DNA from: FEN-1297 sp046704565
GTDB lineage: Bacteria > Bacteroidota > Ignavibacteria > Ignavibacteriales > Ignavibacteriaceae
DNA length: 6,410 nucleotides
Direction of reading: 5' to 3'
Assembly: GCA_046704565.1 (NCBI GenBank)
Contig: JBJKRP010000337.1
Location: 1 to 6,410, forward strand
The notes under the pieces are model-generated. The model saw nothing but the letters and a program-made list of their open reading frames with translations. It ran no database searches and had not been told where the DNA came from. This document shows positions 1 to 5,618 of the stretch, piece after piece (position 1 is the first letter of the stretch; each line of letters opens with the position of its first letter). The position numbers and the translations under genes were made by a program.

Positions 1-93
1 ATGTCTTTGCAGCCTATCCGTGAGATTGTCTGTCTGACCTGTGTAAGTCTTTTCATGCAAGGCGGAATAAAGAATGTATACGTAGAATATCAT
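1..93 (-). CDS. GIY-YIG nuclease family protein (UPF0213/YhbQ-like), 3' end cut by window edge
   Basis: Only the first 31 codons are in the window; the reading frame is open to base 1. Translated from the ATG at 93-91 it reads MIFYVYILYSALHEKTYTGQ and continues TDNLTDRLQRH. This is the start of a GIY-YIG fold: Val-Tyr-Ile at residues 5-7 stands for the GIY strand and Tyr-Thr-Gly at 17-19 for the YIG strand. These are followed by the helix bearing the conserved Arg27 (RLxxH), the usual catalytic arginine. Small stand-alone proteins of this family are usually 80-100 residues, so about two thirds is missing. They are predicted DNA nucleases, often without a known role. No Shine-Dalgarno site is visible. 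The start codon is 17 nt beyond the 3' end of tRNA-Ser on the same strand, so the two may share a transcript. Seen: the motif residues. Inferred: nuclease activity, since the metal-binding Glu and later residues lie outside the window. Confidence 0.8.
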   Translation of the reverse strand, partial: MIFYVYILYSALHEKTYTGQTDNLTDRLQRH

Positions 94-110
94 CGGGGGA
101 ATTATATATT

Positions 111-202
111 TGGCGGAGAGGCCGGGATTCGAACCCGGGGTACAGTTTTACCCGTACGACGGTTTAGCAAACCGTTGGTTTCAGCCACTCACCCACCTCT
201 CC
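111..202 (-). tRNA. tRNA-Ser (anticodon GCU)
   Basis: On the minus strand the acceptor stem GGAGAGG (202-196) pairs with CCTCTCC (121-115), followed by discriminator G and an encoded CCA (113-111). The anticodon arm is ACGGT-TTGCTAA-ACCGT, giving anticodon GCU, which reads AGC/AGU serine codons. The long variable arm forms a six-pair stem (GTACGG with CTGTAC, one G-T pair, loop GTAAAA), diagnostic of a class II tRNA. The T arm is CCGGG-TTCGAAT-CCCGG. The gene is 92 nt including CCA and has no visible defect. It lies 92 nt downstream of the cupin gene stop and 17 nt upstream of the GIY-YIG gene, all on one strand. Confidence 0.97.
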
Positions 203-236
203 TTGCTGAAGTATTTTAATTTATTTTTTGAGCGTA

Positions 237-244
237 CAAAGATA
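237..244 (-). promoter_or_regulatory. candidate Bacteroidota-type -7 promoter element for tRNA-Ser
   Basis: On the minus strand these bases read TATCTTTG, matching the TAnnTTTG -7 consensus of the Bacteroidota primary sigma factor. It ends 34 nt before the first base of tRNA-Ser, leaving a short 5' leader for RNase P to remove. The expected upstream -33 TTTG is not clean; only a T-rich run lies at about the right distance. The placement between the cupin stop and the tRNA suggests that the tRNA is transcribed independently of the cupin gene. Confidence 0.5.
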
Positions 245-294
245 ATATTTTCAGCCTAATTATAAAATTTAGTTACGGATATTCCCGGCATATT

Positions 295-657
295 TTATTC
301 ATCCCGGTGAACTATATCCGGTGAAAAAGCCGGGAGGCAGACAGCAACGTATTCCGCTCCATCTTCTTCTGGCGAGCTGTATTGCACCCATTCTCCTTTA
401 GGGACCAGGACTGCCTGCTGCGCATGTACATCTGCAATCCCGTTTTTAGAAGTAACTCTTAATGTACCTTTTAAAACAACTGTGTATTCATCAAACTCGG
501 GAGTTTGTCCCGGCTCTACCCAGCCGGCAGGGCTCTTCATCCTTGCAACGCTTGCAGCTTCTGTCTTAGAATTAACTCTTCCGAAATATTCCTCAATTAT
601 CTTAGGCTTGTTTCCGGCTGCCATTATTATCGACGGCTCTTTAATTACAATTGGCAT
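295..657 (-). CDS. small cupin-domain protein (single beta-barrel, canonical metal histidines absent)
   Basis: The 120-residue product is a single-domain cupin. The segment at 45-64 (GWVEPGQTPEFDEYTVVLKG) is cupin motif 1 and PKGEWVQY at 86-93 is motif 2. The tail PAFSPDIVHRD (109-119) is, from memory, typical of a family of about 120 residues annotated only as cupin-domain or EutQ-like proteins. Motif 1 keeps Glu57 and Gly64, but the HxH positions hold Gln and Pro. In motif 2 the histidine position holds Val91. Canonical metal binding through cupin histidines is therefore not expected. No signal peptide is present, so it should be cytoplasmic. The ATG is well supported by AAGGAG at 670-665, seven bases upstream. 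It is 192 bases downstream of the S41 peptidase gene on the same strand; cotranscription is possible but not shown. The substrate is unknown. Confidence 0.85.
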   Translation of the reverse strand: MPIVIKEPSIIMAAGNKPKIIEEYFGRVNSKTEAASVARMKSPAGWVEPGQTPEFDEYTVVLKGTLRVTSKNGIADVHAQQAVLVPKGEWVQYSSPEEDGAEYVAVCLPAFSPDIVHRDE

Positions 658-849
658 ACTTGTTCTCCTTCAACATAAATTAATATCTCAAGCTAAGATA
701 AAATAATTCAAGTAAAAGCGGAAACGCGGCACTGATTACCAATCAAGCCAACTTACTAAAAAAATCTTTCATGCTAATTTAATCTCTTTTACCTCTACTC
801 GTTCTTCTCAATATGTTGTAAAGAATTTGAATATAACAGCGCAGAAAGC

Positions 850-2112
850 CTATTGGTAATTTATAACAAAATCAAGAACCGGGTCTTTGCAATTTATATA
901 ATCCTGAAAGCTTATTTCAACGTTGTAATCGGGCAATAAAGCATCAGGGTCATCATCCAATTCACGAAAATATTTTGTGCAGTAATATACCGCAATCTTG
1001 GAGTTAGGGAGCGTAAAAGAATACACGTTACCGTACGAATTAGGCTTCCCTCCGGTTGGCGTACCAATTATCAGGCAGTTAGTCCTCTGCTTAAAATAAA
1101 TGGCATCCAATTCAGCGGAAGAAAAAGTCGCGTTATTTATTAAGACAAATAATTTACCCGATTTATTAAATGGAGAATTCACTGCATAATTTAATAACGG
1201 ATTGATAACTATATCGCTGCCTCCTCCGTTATTTCTTACATCAATTACAATTTTACTCACATCGGTGGTATCGATAAAGGCTATTATATTATTTGTGAAA
1301 CCGGCAAACGACAGGTTCGAGGATTCTTCACAAACATTATATTTTATAAATAGTACTTTACTATCATTTAGGTAAGTGAACCAATAATTGGTCGATCCGT
1401 TCTGCATGTATAATGGAACTAATTTTCCATCAAGCACACTAACATATTGACCGATATTATTTGATGCCTGTATGGAATTTAATTGTATATCTCCAACTCC
1501 TTCTATCCCAAGCTCGGCTTCAGACAGGCTTTTTGTAAATCCATAGTACTTTAGTATTTCCGTATTTATCAATGCGTTCGGCAGTTGGTGCTCAAACCAA
1601 TAATTATTCTCAAACGATAATATATTCTTAAGCGAATCCTCGACTGTTTGAATCGGCATCCCTCCAATACTGATTATTTTTTTTCCAAGCAGGTTGGCAT
1701 CCTGTCGATCAACAGTCATTATATAAACCCCATCCGGGAAGACTTTGATATTAATAGGAAGAAAATGCAAACTCTTTTCAATTGCTGCAGAAGGCATGGT
1801 TGTTATATGAGCAACGTGTAAAGAAGCTATTAACTGTTGAATCTTAATGTAAATCTCATATTCCGGTAATGAATCAACTGAATTCTTGATATTGTTTAGA
1901 GCATTATCAAATGCCTGCGGCGATATAAGTGAAGAAAATTGATATTCGTCGGCTTTCATTTGAGAATCAAGATAATCTATATCCTGTCCCCAGGAAATAG
2001 CTCTGGCGCTTTCTGTTTCCGGCTGGGTAGGCTGCTGCTTACAAGATGTTATTTGGCAGGCTATAAACCCCAAAGCACATATTATAATAATGCTCTCTAT
2101 TTTCGCTTTCAT
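850..2112 (-). CDS. S41 family peptidase, predicted lipoprotein
   Basis: Residues are numbered from the chosen ATG at 2112 (420 aa). Residues 1-24 form a lipoprotein signal: basic MKAK, a hydrophobic stretch, then lipobox ITSC with Cys24, so the mature protein should be membrane-anchored outside the cytoplasm. A helical N-terminal part leads to ASLHVAH, with His102 where tricorn-like S41 proteins often have DGH. A PDZ-like segment lies around 120-180 (IISIGGMPIQTVED at 146-159). The core S41 domain follows: IDVRNNGGGS (290-299), NNATFSSAE with nucleophile candidate Ser331, and GTPTGGKPN with Lys356. The Ser-Lys spacing is 25, the same as Ser430/Lys455 in E. coli Tsp, so a serine/lysine mechanism is plausible. 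The C-terminal LPDYNVEI and DPVLDF segments also fit S41. An alternative ATG at 2145 adds 11 residues and has AAAGG eight bases upstream. The inner start gives a normal signal length and has GAGG six bases upstream. Its target peptide or protein is unknown. Confidence 0.9.
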   Translation of the reverse strand: MKAKIESIIIICALGFIACQITSCKQQPTQPETESARAISWGQDIDYLDSQMKADEYQFSSLISPQAFDNALNNIKNSVDSLPEYEIYIKIQQLIASLHVAHITTMPSAAIEKSLHFLPINIKVFPDGVYIMTVDRQDANLLGKKIISIGGMPIQTVEDSLKNILSFENNYWFEHQLPNALINTEILKYYGFTKSLSEAELGIEGVGDIQLNSIQASNNIGQYVSVLDGKLVPLYMQNGSTNYWFTYLNDSKVLFIKYNVCEESSNLSFAGFTNNIIAFIDTTDVSKIVIDVRNNGGGSDIVINPLLNYAVNSPFNKSGKLFVLINNATFSSAELDAIYFKQRTNCLIIGTPTGGKPNSYGNVYSFTLPNSKIAVYYCTKYFRELDDDPDALLPDYNVEISFQDYINCKDPVLDFVINYQ

Positions 2113-2118
2113 TTTTTG

Positions 2119-2122
2119 CCTC
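2119..2122 (-). promoter_or_regulatory. Shine-Dalgarno site favouring the inner start of the S41 lipoprotein
   Basis: GAGG on the minus strand lies six bases before the ATG at 2112. It competes with AAAGG at 2158-2154, eight bases before the ATG at 2145. Both are possible; the inner one is preferred because translation from it gives a 24-residue lipoprotein signal beginning MKAK. Confidence 0.4.
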
Positions 2123-2246
2123 GCGGATATAAATAAGGAGATCATCTTAATTACCTTTATCGTGCCGGTATAACTTCCCCGTCATTCAATTACGGCTGTG
2201 AGAAATAAGATATAATCTCTGTTTTCGTTTAAGAATTTCTTAGTAA

Positions 2247-2273
2247 ACTTAAAAAATCAAATTATAACAGCTT
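2247..2273. repeat. imperfect direct repeat, copy 1
   Basis: This AT-rich stretch starts ACTT, contains an A-run, then TCAAATTATAA, a CA insertion and GCTT. It aligns with 3075-3100 with few substitutions and two small gaps. The copies lie upstream and downstream of the response-regulator gene in the same orientation. With only two copies in AT-rich DNA, chance is a serious alternative. Confidence 0.25.
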
Positions 2274-2543
2274 GAATTCTTTTCGGTTTGCGATCATGAG
2301 AAGCTTTCCTTTTTTTATCACCCTGCAACATCCCTATATATAGTGTCTTTTTGTTTTCGGGTTTAATTTAGTTAAAATTCTTTTTAAAAACATCCGTCCG
2401 GTTAAAAAATAATTCAGGAACAAATAATTAGGACCCATCAAGCTGGGAATAATTTACCTTAGGCGTACTTTCCTTTTTGATTTTTGATATGGAATAAAAT
2501 ATATTTATATAAGCATTTAGGAAGAAAAAAACCGGGGCTTTAA

Positions 2544-2918
2544 ATGTATAACGCATTAATTGTTGAAGATGATTTATTAATCAGAACTTTATTAAAAAGA
2601 ATACTTCAAAAGAAATTTCCGTTTGACTTTACTGAAGCCGAAAACGGGTGCGAGGGATTGGAAGCCTTAAAGAAGGTTAAACCGGATATAATTTTTTTAG
2701 ATATATCTATGCCTGTTATGAACGGCATGCAATTCATGGAAAAGATCAAACTTGAACCTGCTTATTCAAGAATACCTGTTATTGTACTAACTGCACATAA
2801 GGACTGGGGGACAATTCAAAAATTTATTAGTCTCGGAGTAAGCGATTATTTATTAAAACCTATTGACCCTGAAAAGACATATGCCCGTGTCCAGAGCTTA
2901 ATAGACAACCTAAAATAA
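2544..2918 (+). CDS. single-domain (CheY-like) response regulator
   Basis: The 124-residue protein is one receiver domain with no output domain. The acidic pocket is Glu8-Asp9-Asp10, the phosphoacceptor is Asp53 (IIFLDISMP), the switch residues are Thr83 (VLTAH) and Tyr102, and the conserved lysine is Lys105 (LLKPID). All residues needed for phosphorylation are present. Such proteins act as phosphate shuttles in relays or bind partner proteins such as kinases, motors or cyclic-nucleotide enzymes; the partner is not in the window. The ATG at 2544 fits the start of the first beta strand (MYNALIVEDD). There is no good Shine-Dalgarno site: AGGAAG at 2519-2524 is about 19 bases away, and only GGGG at 2534-2537 is closer. 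It stands alone between two long gene-poor stretches, so it is probably monocistronic. Confidence 0.95.
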   Translation: MYNALIVEDDLLIRTLLKRILQKKFPFDFTEAENGCEGLEALKKVKPDIIFLDISMPVMNGMQFMEKIKLEPAYSRIPVIVLTAHKDWGTIQKFISLGVSDYLLKPIDPEKTYARVQSLIDNLK

Positions 2919-2921
2919 ATT

Positions 2922-2974
2922 TATTCTAACCAGCCTTGCTTGTTACTTTTACTAAAATTGGTTTGGATAGAATA
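2922..2974 (+). terminator. possible stem-loop just after the response-regulator stop
   Basis: Beginning four bases after the stop codon, TATTCTA (2922-2928) pairs with TAGAATA (2968-2974), and the next ACCA (2929-2932) can pair with TGGT (2959-2962), leaving a five-base bulge and a loop of about 26 bases. There is no immediate T-tract; the nearest T run begins at about 2983. It may end or protect the response-regulator transcript, but this is weak evidence in AT-rich DNA. Confidence 0.25.
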
Positions 2975-3074
2975 CAGTTATGATTTTTTCGCCTAAGTCT
3001 AATCACATTTTTTAATAGTAAGATATATAAAGCTTCTACTCCACTTCATTTTTTAGGTTTTTACTTCTTTTTGG

Positions 3075-3100
3075 ACTTTTAAAAATCACATTATAAGCTT
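3075..3100. repeat. imperfect direct repeat, copy 2
   Basis: This copy reads ACTT, TT, an A-run, TCACATTATAA and GCTT. It matches 2247-2273 apart from the A/C change, a short difference before the A-run and the missing CA before GCTT. It lies about 0.83 kb from the first copy. No function is evident. Confidence 0.25.
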
Positions 3101-3381
3101 TTTTATCTACTCAGAAAACTTCTCTTATTGTTTGGAGAGCTTTCCGAACTATTTAGAAGGCTCCCTTCAATTTAATCTCCGTAAACCGAAATCTAATTTA
3201 AGTATTTCAGACCTGCTTTGGATATATTATAACTTGATTAAAGGACTCTTCAAGTTATTACAGAATCTATCGGACCTGATACAAGATTTATCCATGCCAT
3301 ACCGCAATAATATTTTTTTATTAATTCTAAGGTTATTATTTTGATCATAAGGATTATTTATCAAATTTAACCGAGACGAAA

Positions 3382-5397
3382 ATGCGAAAGACTGTTTTTA
3401 CCGCTCTACTAATATCAATCATTTATTTGCCTTTTATTAATTGCCAGACCGTATGGCTTGATAAACTCGATCTAACTTCGATGACCTGCGGCTGGGCGAG
3501 TCCGCATGCAGATAAATCGGTTGAAGGCAATACGCTTTCTATCGACGGACAAAAATTCGAGAGAGGCATCGGAACTCATGCAATAAGTACTTTTCTGATA
3601 AATCTTAACGGCAAGGGAAAAGAGTTTTCTGCCGTTGTAGGATTGGATGATGAATCAAACAGCCGCGGCTCAGTCGAGTTCTATGTACTCGGTGATAAGA
3701 AAATCTTATGGCACAGCGGCGTAATGCGTAAAGGCGATTCGCCAAAGAATGCCAACGTGGACGTAAGAGGGATTAAAAAATTAGGCATGCTCGTTACCGA
3801 TGCCGGTGATGGGAACGATTGGGACCATGCGGATTGGTGCAATGCTAAGATTGTAATGACTTCAAAAGTCAGCCTTGCTAATATGGTTGCAAAAGTAAAG
3901 CACAACGAGTACATCCTTACTCCTGCTCCTCCTGCAAAGCCCAGAATAAACGGTGCAAAAGTTTTTGGCGTTCGACCCGGTCACCCGTTTCTTTATTCCA
4001 TAGCTGCAACCGGGAAGAGACCTATGACTTTTGCAGCAGAAAATTTACCCGAAGGATTATCGCTTGATTCCAGGACAGGAATTATTACGGGCAAAATTGA
4101 AAAGGAAGGGACTTATGAAGTAAAGCTTATCGCAAAAAATGATCATGGAAAAGCAGAAAGCAATTTTAAAATTTCTGTAGGTAATACAATCTGTTTAACT
4201 CCTCCTATGGGATGGAATAGCTGGAACTGCTGGGCAACCTCAGTCGATGAACAAAAGGTAGAGGCGGCTGCCGATGCAATGGTTAAAACCGGTTTGATAA
4301 ACCACGGCTGGACTTATATAAATATTGACGATAGCTGGTCTATTAACCCGTATAGTAACAATCCCATGATAAGCGGAACAGCGCGGGACAAAAACGGAAT
4401 GATTAACTCAAACAAAAAATTCCCGGACATGTCTGCATTAACAAAATACATTCACGGCAAAGGATTGAAAGCGGGAATTTATTCTTCTCCCGGACCTCTT
4501 ACATGCGCAGGCTATACTGCCTGTTATCAGCATGAGCAGCAGGATGCCGAACGCTTTGCCGAATGGGGTTTCGACTATCTAAAATACGACTGGTGCTCTT
4601 ACAGCCGGATTGCAAAAGACATGACCCTTCAGACTTATGAAAAGCCGTACAAGGTTATGGATACCGCACTGGCAAAAGTAGACAGAGATATTGTCTACAG
4701 CCTTTGTCAATACGGTATGGGAGATGTTTGGAAGTGGGGCGCCGAAGTAGGCGGCAATTTATGGCGGACTACCCAGGATATTAGCGACAGTTGGTCGAGT
4801 ATTTATAAAATAGGTTTCGGACAAGCTGGTCATGAAAAATATTCCGAGCCGGGACACTGGAACGATCCCGACATGCTGGTTGTTGGATTAGTAGGCTGGG
4901 GTCCAAGCCTTCATCCGACAAGATTAACACCGGATGAGCAATACACTCATATCTCCTTATGGTGTCTGCTTGATGCACCGCTTCTTATCGGCTGCGATCT
5001 AAGCCGTATCGATAAATTCACACTAAGCCTGCTGAGCAATGACGAAGTGATTGCCGTTGACCAGGACCCTCTCGGCAAGCAAGCAAGTCAGATCTATGAC
5101 AAAGACGGAAAACAAGTCTGGGCAAAAGACATGAGCGACGGCTCGAAGGCGGTAGGGCTGTTCTATACGGGAGAAAGCAATAAGAAAATAGATCCGGTAG
5201 ATTATTTCAACTGGAGCAATAAAGCCCCTGGAAAAGAAAGTATTACAGTAACTGCTTCCGAGCTTGGCATACCGGGCATATTTAAAGTGCGCGATCTCTG
5301 GAGACAGAAAGATTTAGGAACATTCGAAAATAAATTTACCGCCAGGGTACCTTTTCACGGAGTAGTTTTAATAAAAATTATTCCCATAAATAAATAG
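3382..5397 (+). CDS. secreted alpha-galactosidase, GH27, with NPCBM and putative Ig domains
   Basis: The 671-residue protein should release terminal alpha-D-galactose from oligo- or polysaccharides outside the cytoplasm. Residues 1-22 are a Sec signal; FINC at 18-21 is a poor lipobox because Asn precedes Cys. An NPCBM sugar-binding domain spans about 23-160 (RGIGTHA 61-67, GLDD 87-90, DHADW 148-152). A putative Ig fold (He_PIG type) covers about 180-268 (LPEGLSLDSRTGIITG at 222-237). The GH27 barrel runs from about 272 (PPMGWNSWNCW) to 560, with substrate-binding Asp316-Asp317 (NIDDSW), nucleophile Asp403 (LKYDWC), acid/base Asp466 in the RxxxD motif (Arg462-Asp466) and WNDPDML at 493-499. 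A C-terminal beta domain ends the protein. Catalytic residues are complete. The loop SLCQYGM carries Gln443 where human and plant enzymes have Glu, so beta-L-arabinopyranosidase or N-acetylgalactosaminidase activity cannot be excluded. No SusC/SusD or other glycosidase gene is adjacent. No strong Shine-Dalgarno site precedes the ATG. Confidence 0.93.
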   Translation: MRKTVFTALLISIIYLPFINCQTVWLDKLDLTSMTCGWASPHADKSVEGNTLSIDGQKFERGIGTHAISTFLINLNGKGKEFSAVVGLDDESNSRGSVEFYVLGDKKILWHSGVMRKGDSPKNANVDVRGIKKLGMLVTDAGDGNDWDHADWCNAKIVMTSKVSLANMVAKVKHNEYILTPAPPAKPRINGAKVFGVRPGHPFLYSIAATGKRPMTFAAENLPEGLSLDSRTGIITGKIEKEGTYEVKLIAKNDHGKAESNFKISVGNTICLTPPMGWNSWNCWATSVDEQKVEAAADAMVKTGLINHGWTYINIDDSWSINPYSNNPMISGTARDKNGMINSNKKFPDMSALTKYIHGKGLKAGIYSSPGPLTCAGYTACYQHEQQDAERFAEWGFDYLKYDWCSYSRIAKDMTLQTYEKPYKVMDTALAKVDRDIVYSLCQYGMGDVWKWGAEVGGNLWRTTQDISDSWSSIYKIGFGQAGHEKYSEPGHWNDPDMLVVGLVGWGPSLHPTRLTPDEQYTHISLWCLLDAPLLIGCDLSRIDKFTLSLLSNDEVIAVDQDPLGKQASQIYDKDGKQVWAKDMSDGSKAVGLFYTGESNKKIDPVDYFNWSNKAPGKESITVTASELGIPGIFKVRDLWRQKDLGTFENKFTARVPFHGVVLIKIIPINK

Positions 5398-5441
5398 ACT
5401 TTTGAATGTGAGGTTCTCTGCGGCTTAATCCATTAATTATT

Positions 5442-5477
5442 CTTACTGCGCTGTGTAAAAGTAACCGGCGCAGTGAG
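5442..5477. repeat. inverted repeat (10-bp stem) between convergent genes
   Basis: CTTACTGCGC (5442-5451) pairs with GCGCAGTGAG (5468-5477) through ten pairs, one of them G-T, around a 16-base loop. It begins 45 bases past the galactosidase stop. No T-tract follows on either strand, so it is not a classical terminator alone. It may stabilise the 3' end of the message or assist the adjacent terminator. Confidence 0.5.
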
Positions 5478-5481
5478 CATT

Positions 5482-5516
5482 TACCAGCAGCTTCTGGTAT
5501 TTATAATTTTGTTTGA
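5482..5516 (+). terminator. candidate rho-independent terminator of the alpha-galactosidase gene
   Basis: TACCAG (5482-5487) pairs with CTGGTA (5494-5499) around the six-base loop CAGCTT. The stem is followed on the plus strand by the T-rich run TTTATAATTTTGTTT. The stem is short and the T-tract interrupted, so strength is uncertain. On the minus strand no T-tract follows, so it should not serve the methyltransferase gene. Confidence 0.45.
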
Positions 5517-5618
5517 ATAGGTTTTAATTCTTTGAATTAACTGACGGAAGAAACTTCATAATTATAAATATGAAATCAAGAATGCAGAGGATAGCTTTAT
5601 ACTTATATTATCACTTTA

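Larger units (their letters stand above)
2113..2543. other. AT-rich intergenic region between divergent S41 peptidase and response-regulator genes
   Basis: About 400 bases contain no credible coding frame. This region must hold the promoters of both divergent genes, but no clean TAnnTTTG element was found in either direction. A perfect 13-base palindrome (TAAGAA-T-TTCTTA) is at 2230-2242 and could be an operator, though it may be chance in such AT-rich DNA. A 27-base stretch at 2247-2273 recurs imperfectly at 3075-3100 beyond the response-regulator gene. T-rich runs at about 2308-2317 and 2346-2355 lead nowhere obvious. Confidence 0.5.
2919..3381. other. AT-rich intergenic region between response regulator and alpha-galactosidase
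   Basis: Roughly 460 bases without a recognisable gene. A frame open from 3057 to the TGA at 3342-3344 could give about 70 residues from a TTG at 3132. It has no ATG, no Shine-Dalgarno site and no similarity I recognise, and its Leu/Asn/Ile-rich composition is what AT-rich noncoding DNA yields. The region holds a possible stem-loop at its left end and the second copy of the 26-base repeat (3075-3100). The galactosidase promoter should lie near the right end; TTATTTTG at about 3336-3343 resembles the Bacteroidota -7 element with one mismatch. Confidence 0.5.

Noticed and set aside
1..219. Plus-strand open frame of 72 codons starting at base 1
   Set aside because: It reads antisense through tRNA-Ser (the familiar GEAGIRTRG artefact) and through the GIY-YIG gene, which is clearly coded on the other strand.
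482..706. Plus-strand open frame over the cupin gene
   Set aside because: It lies opposite a gene with a strong Shine-Dalgarno site and clear cupin motifs; the translated product shows no family features.
1939..2136. Plus-strand open frame over the start of the S41 gene
   Set aside because: It is antisense to the lipoprotein signal and N-terminal part of the peptidase and has no recognisable motif.
3382..3450. Galactosidase as a lipoprotein (FINC at residues 18-21)
   Set aside because: Asn directly before Cys and Phe at -3 do not fit the lipobox; an ordinary Sec signal peptide is more likely.
3681..4978. Minus-strand open frames at 3681-3914 and 4781-4978
   Set aside because: Both are antisense to conserved NPCBM and GH27 motifs of the galactosidase.
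5524..5574. AT-only inverted repeats TTAATTC/GAATTAA (5524-5540) and TTCATA/TATGAA (5555-5574) as terminators of the methyltransferase gene
   Set aside because: The stems are short and almost without G or C, and no proper T-tract follows on the minus strand; such palindromes are expected by chance here.
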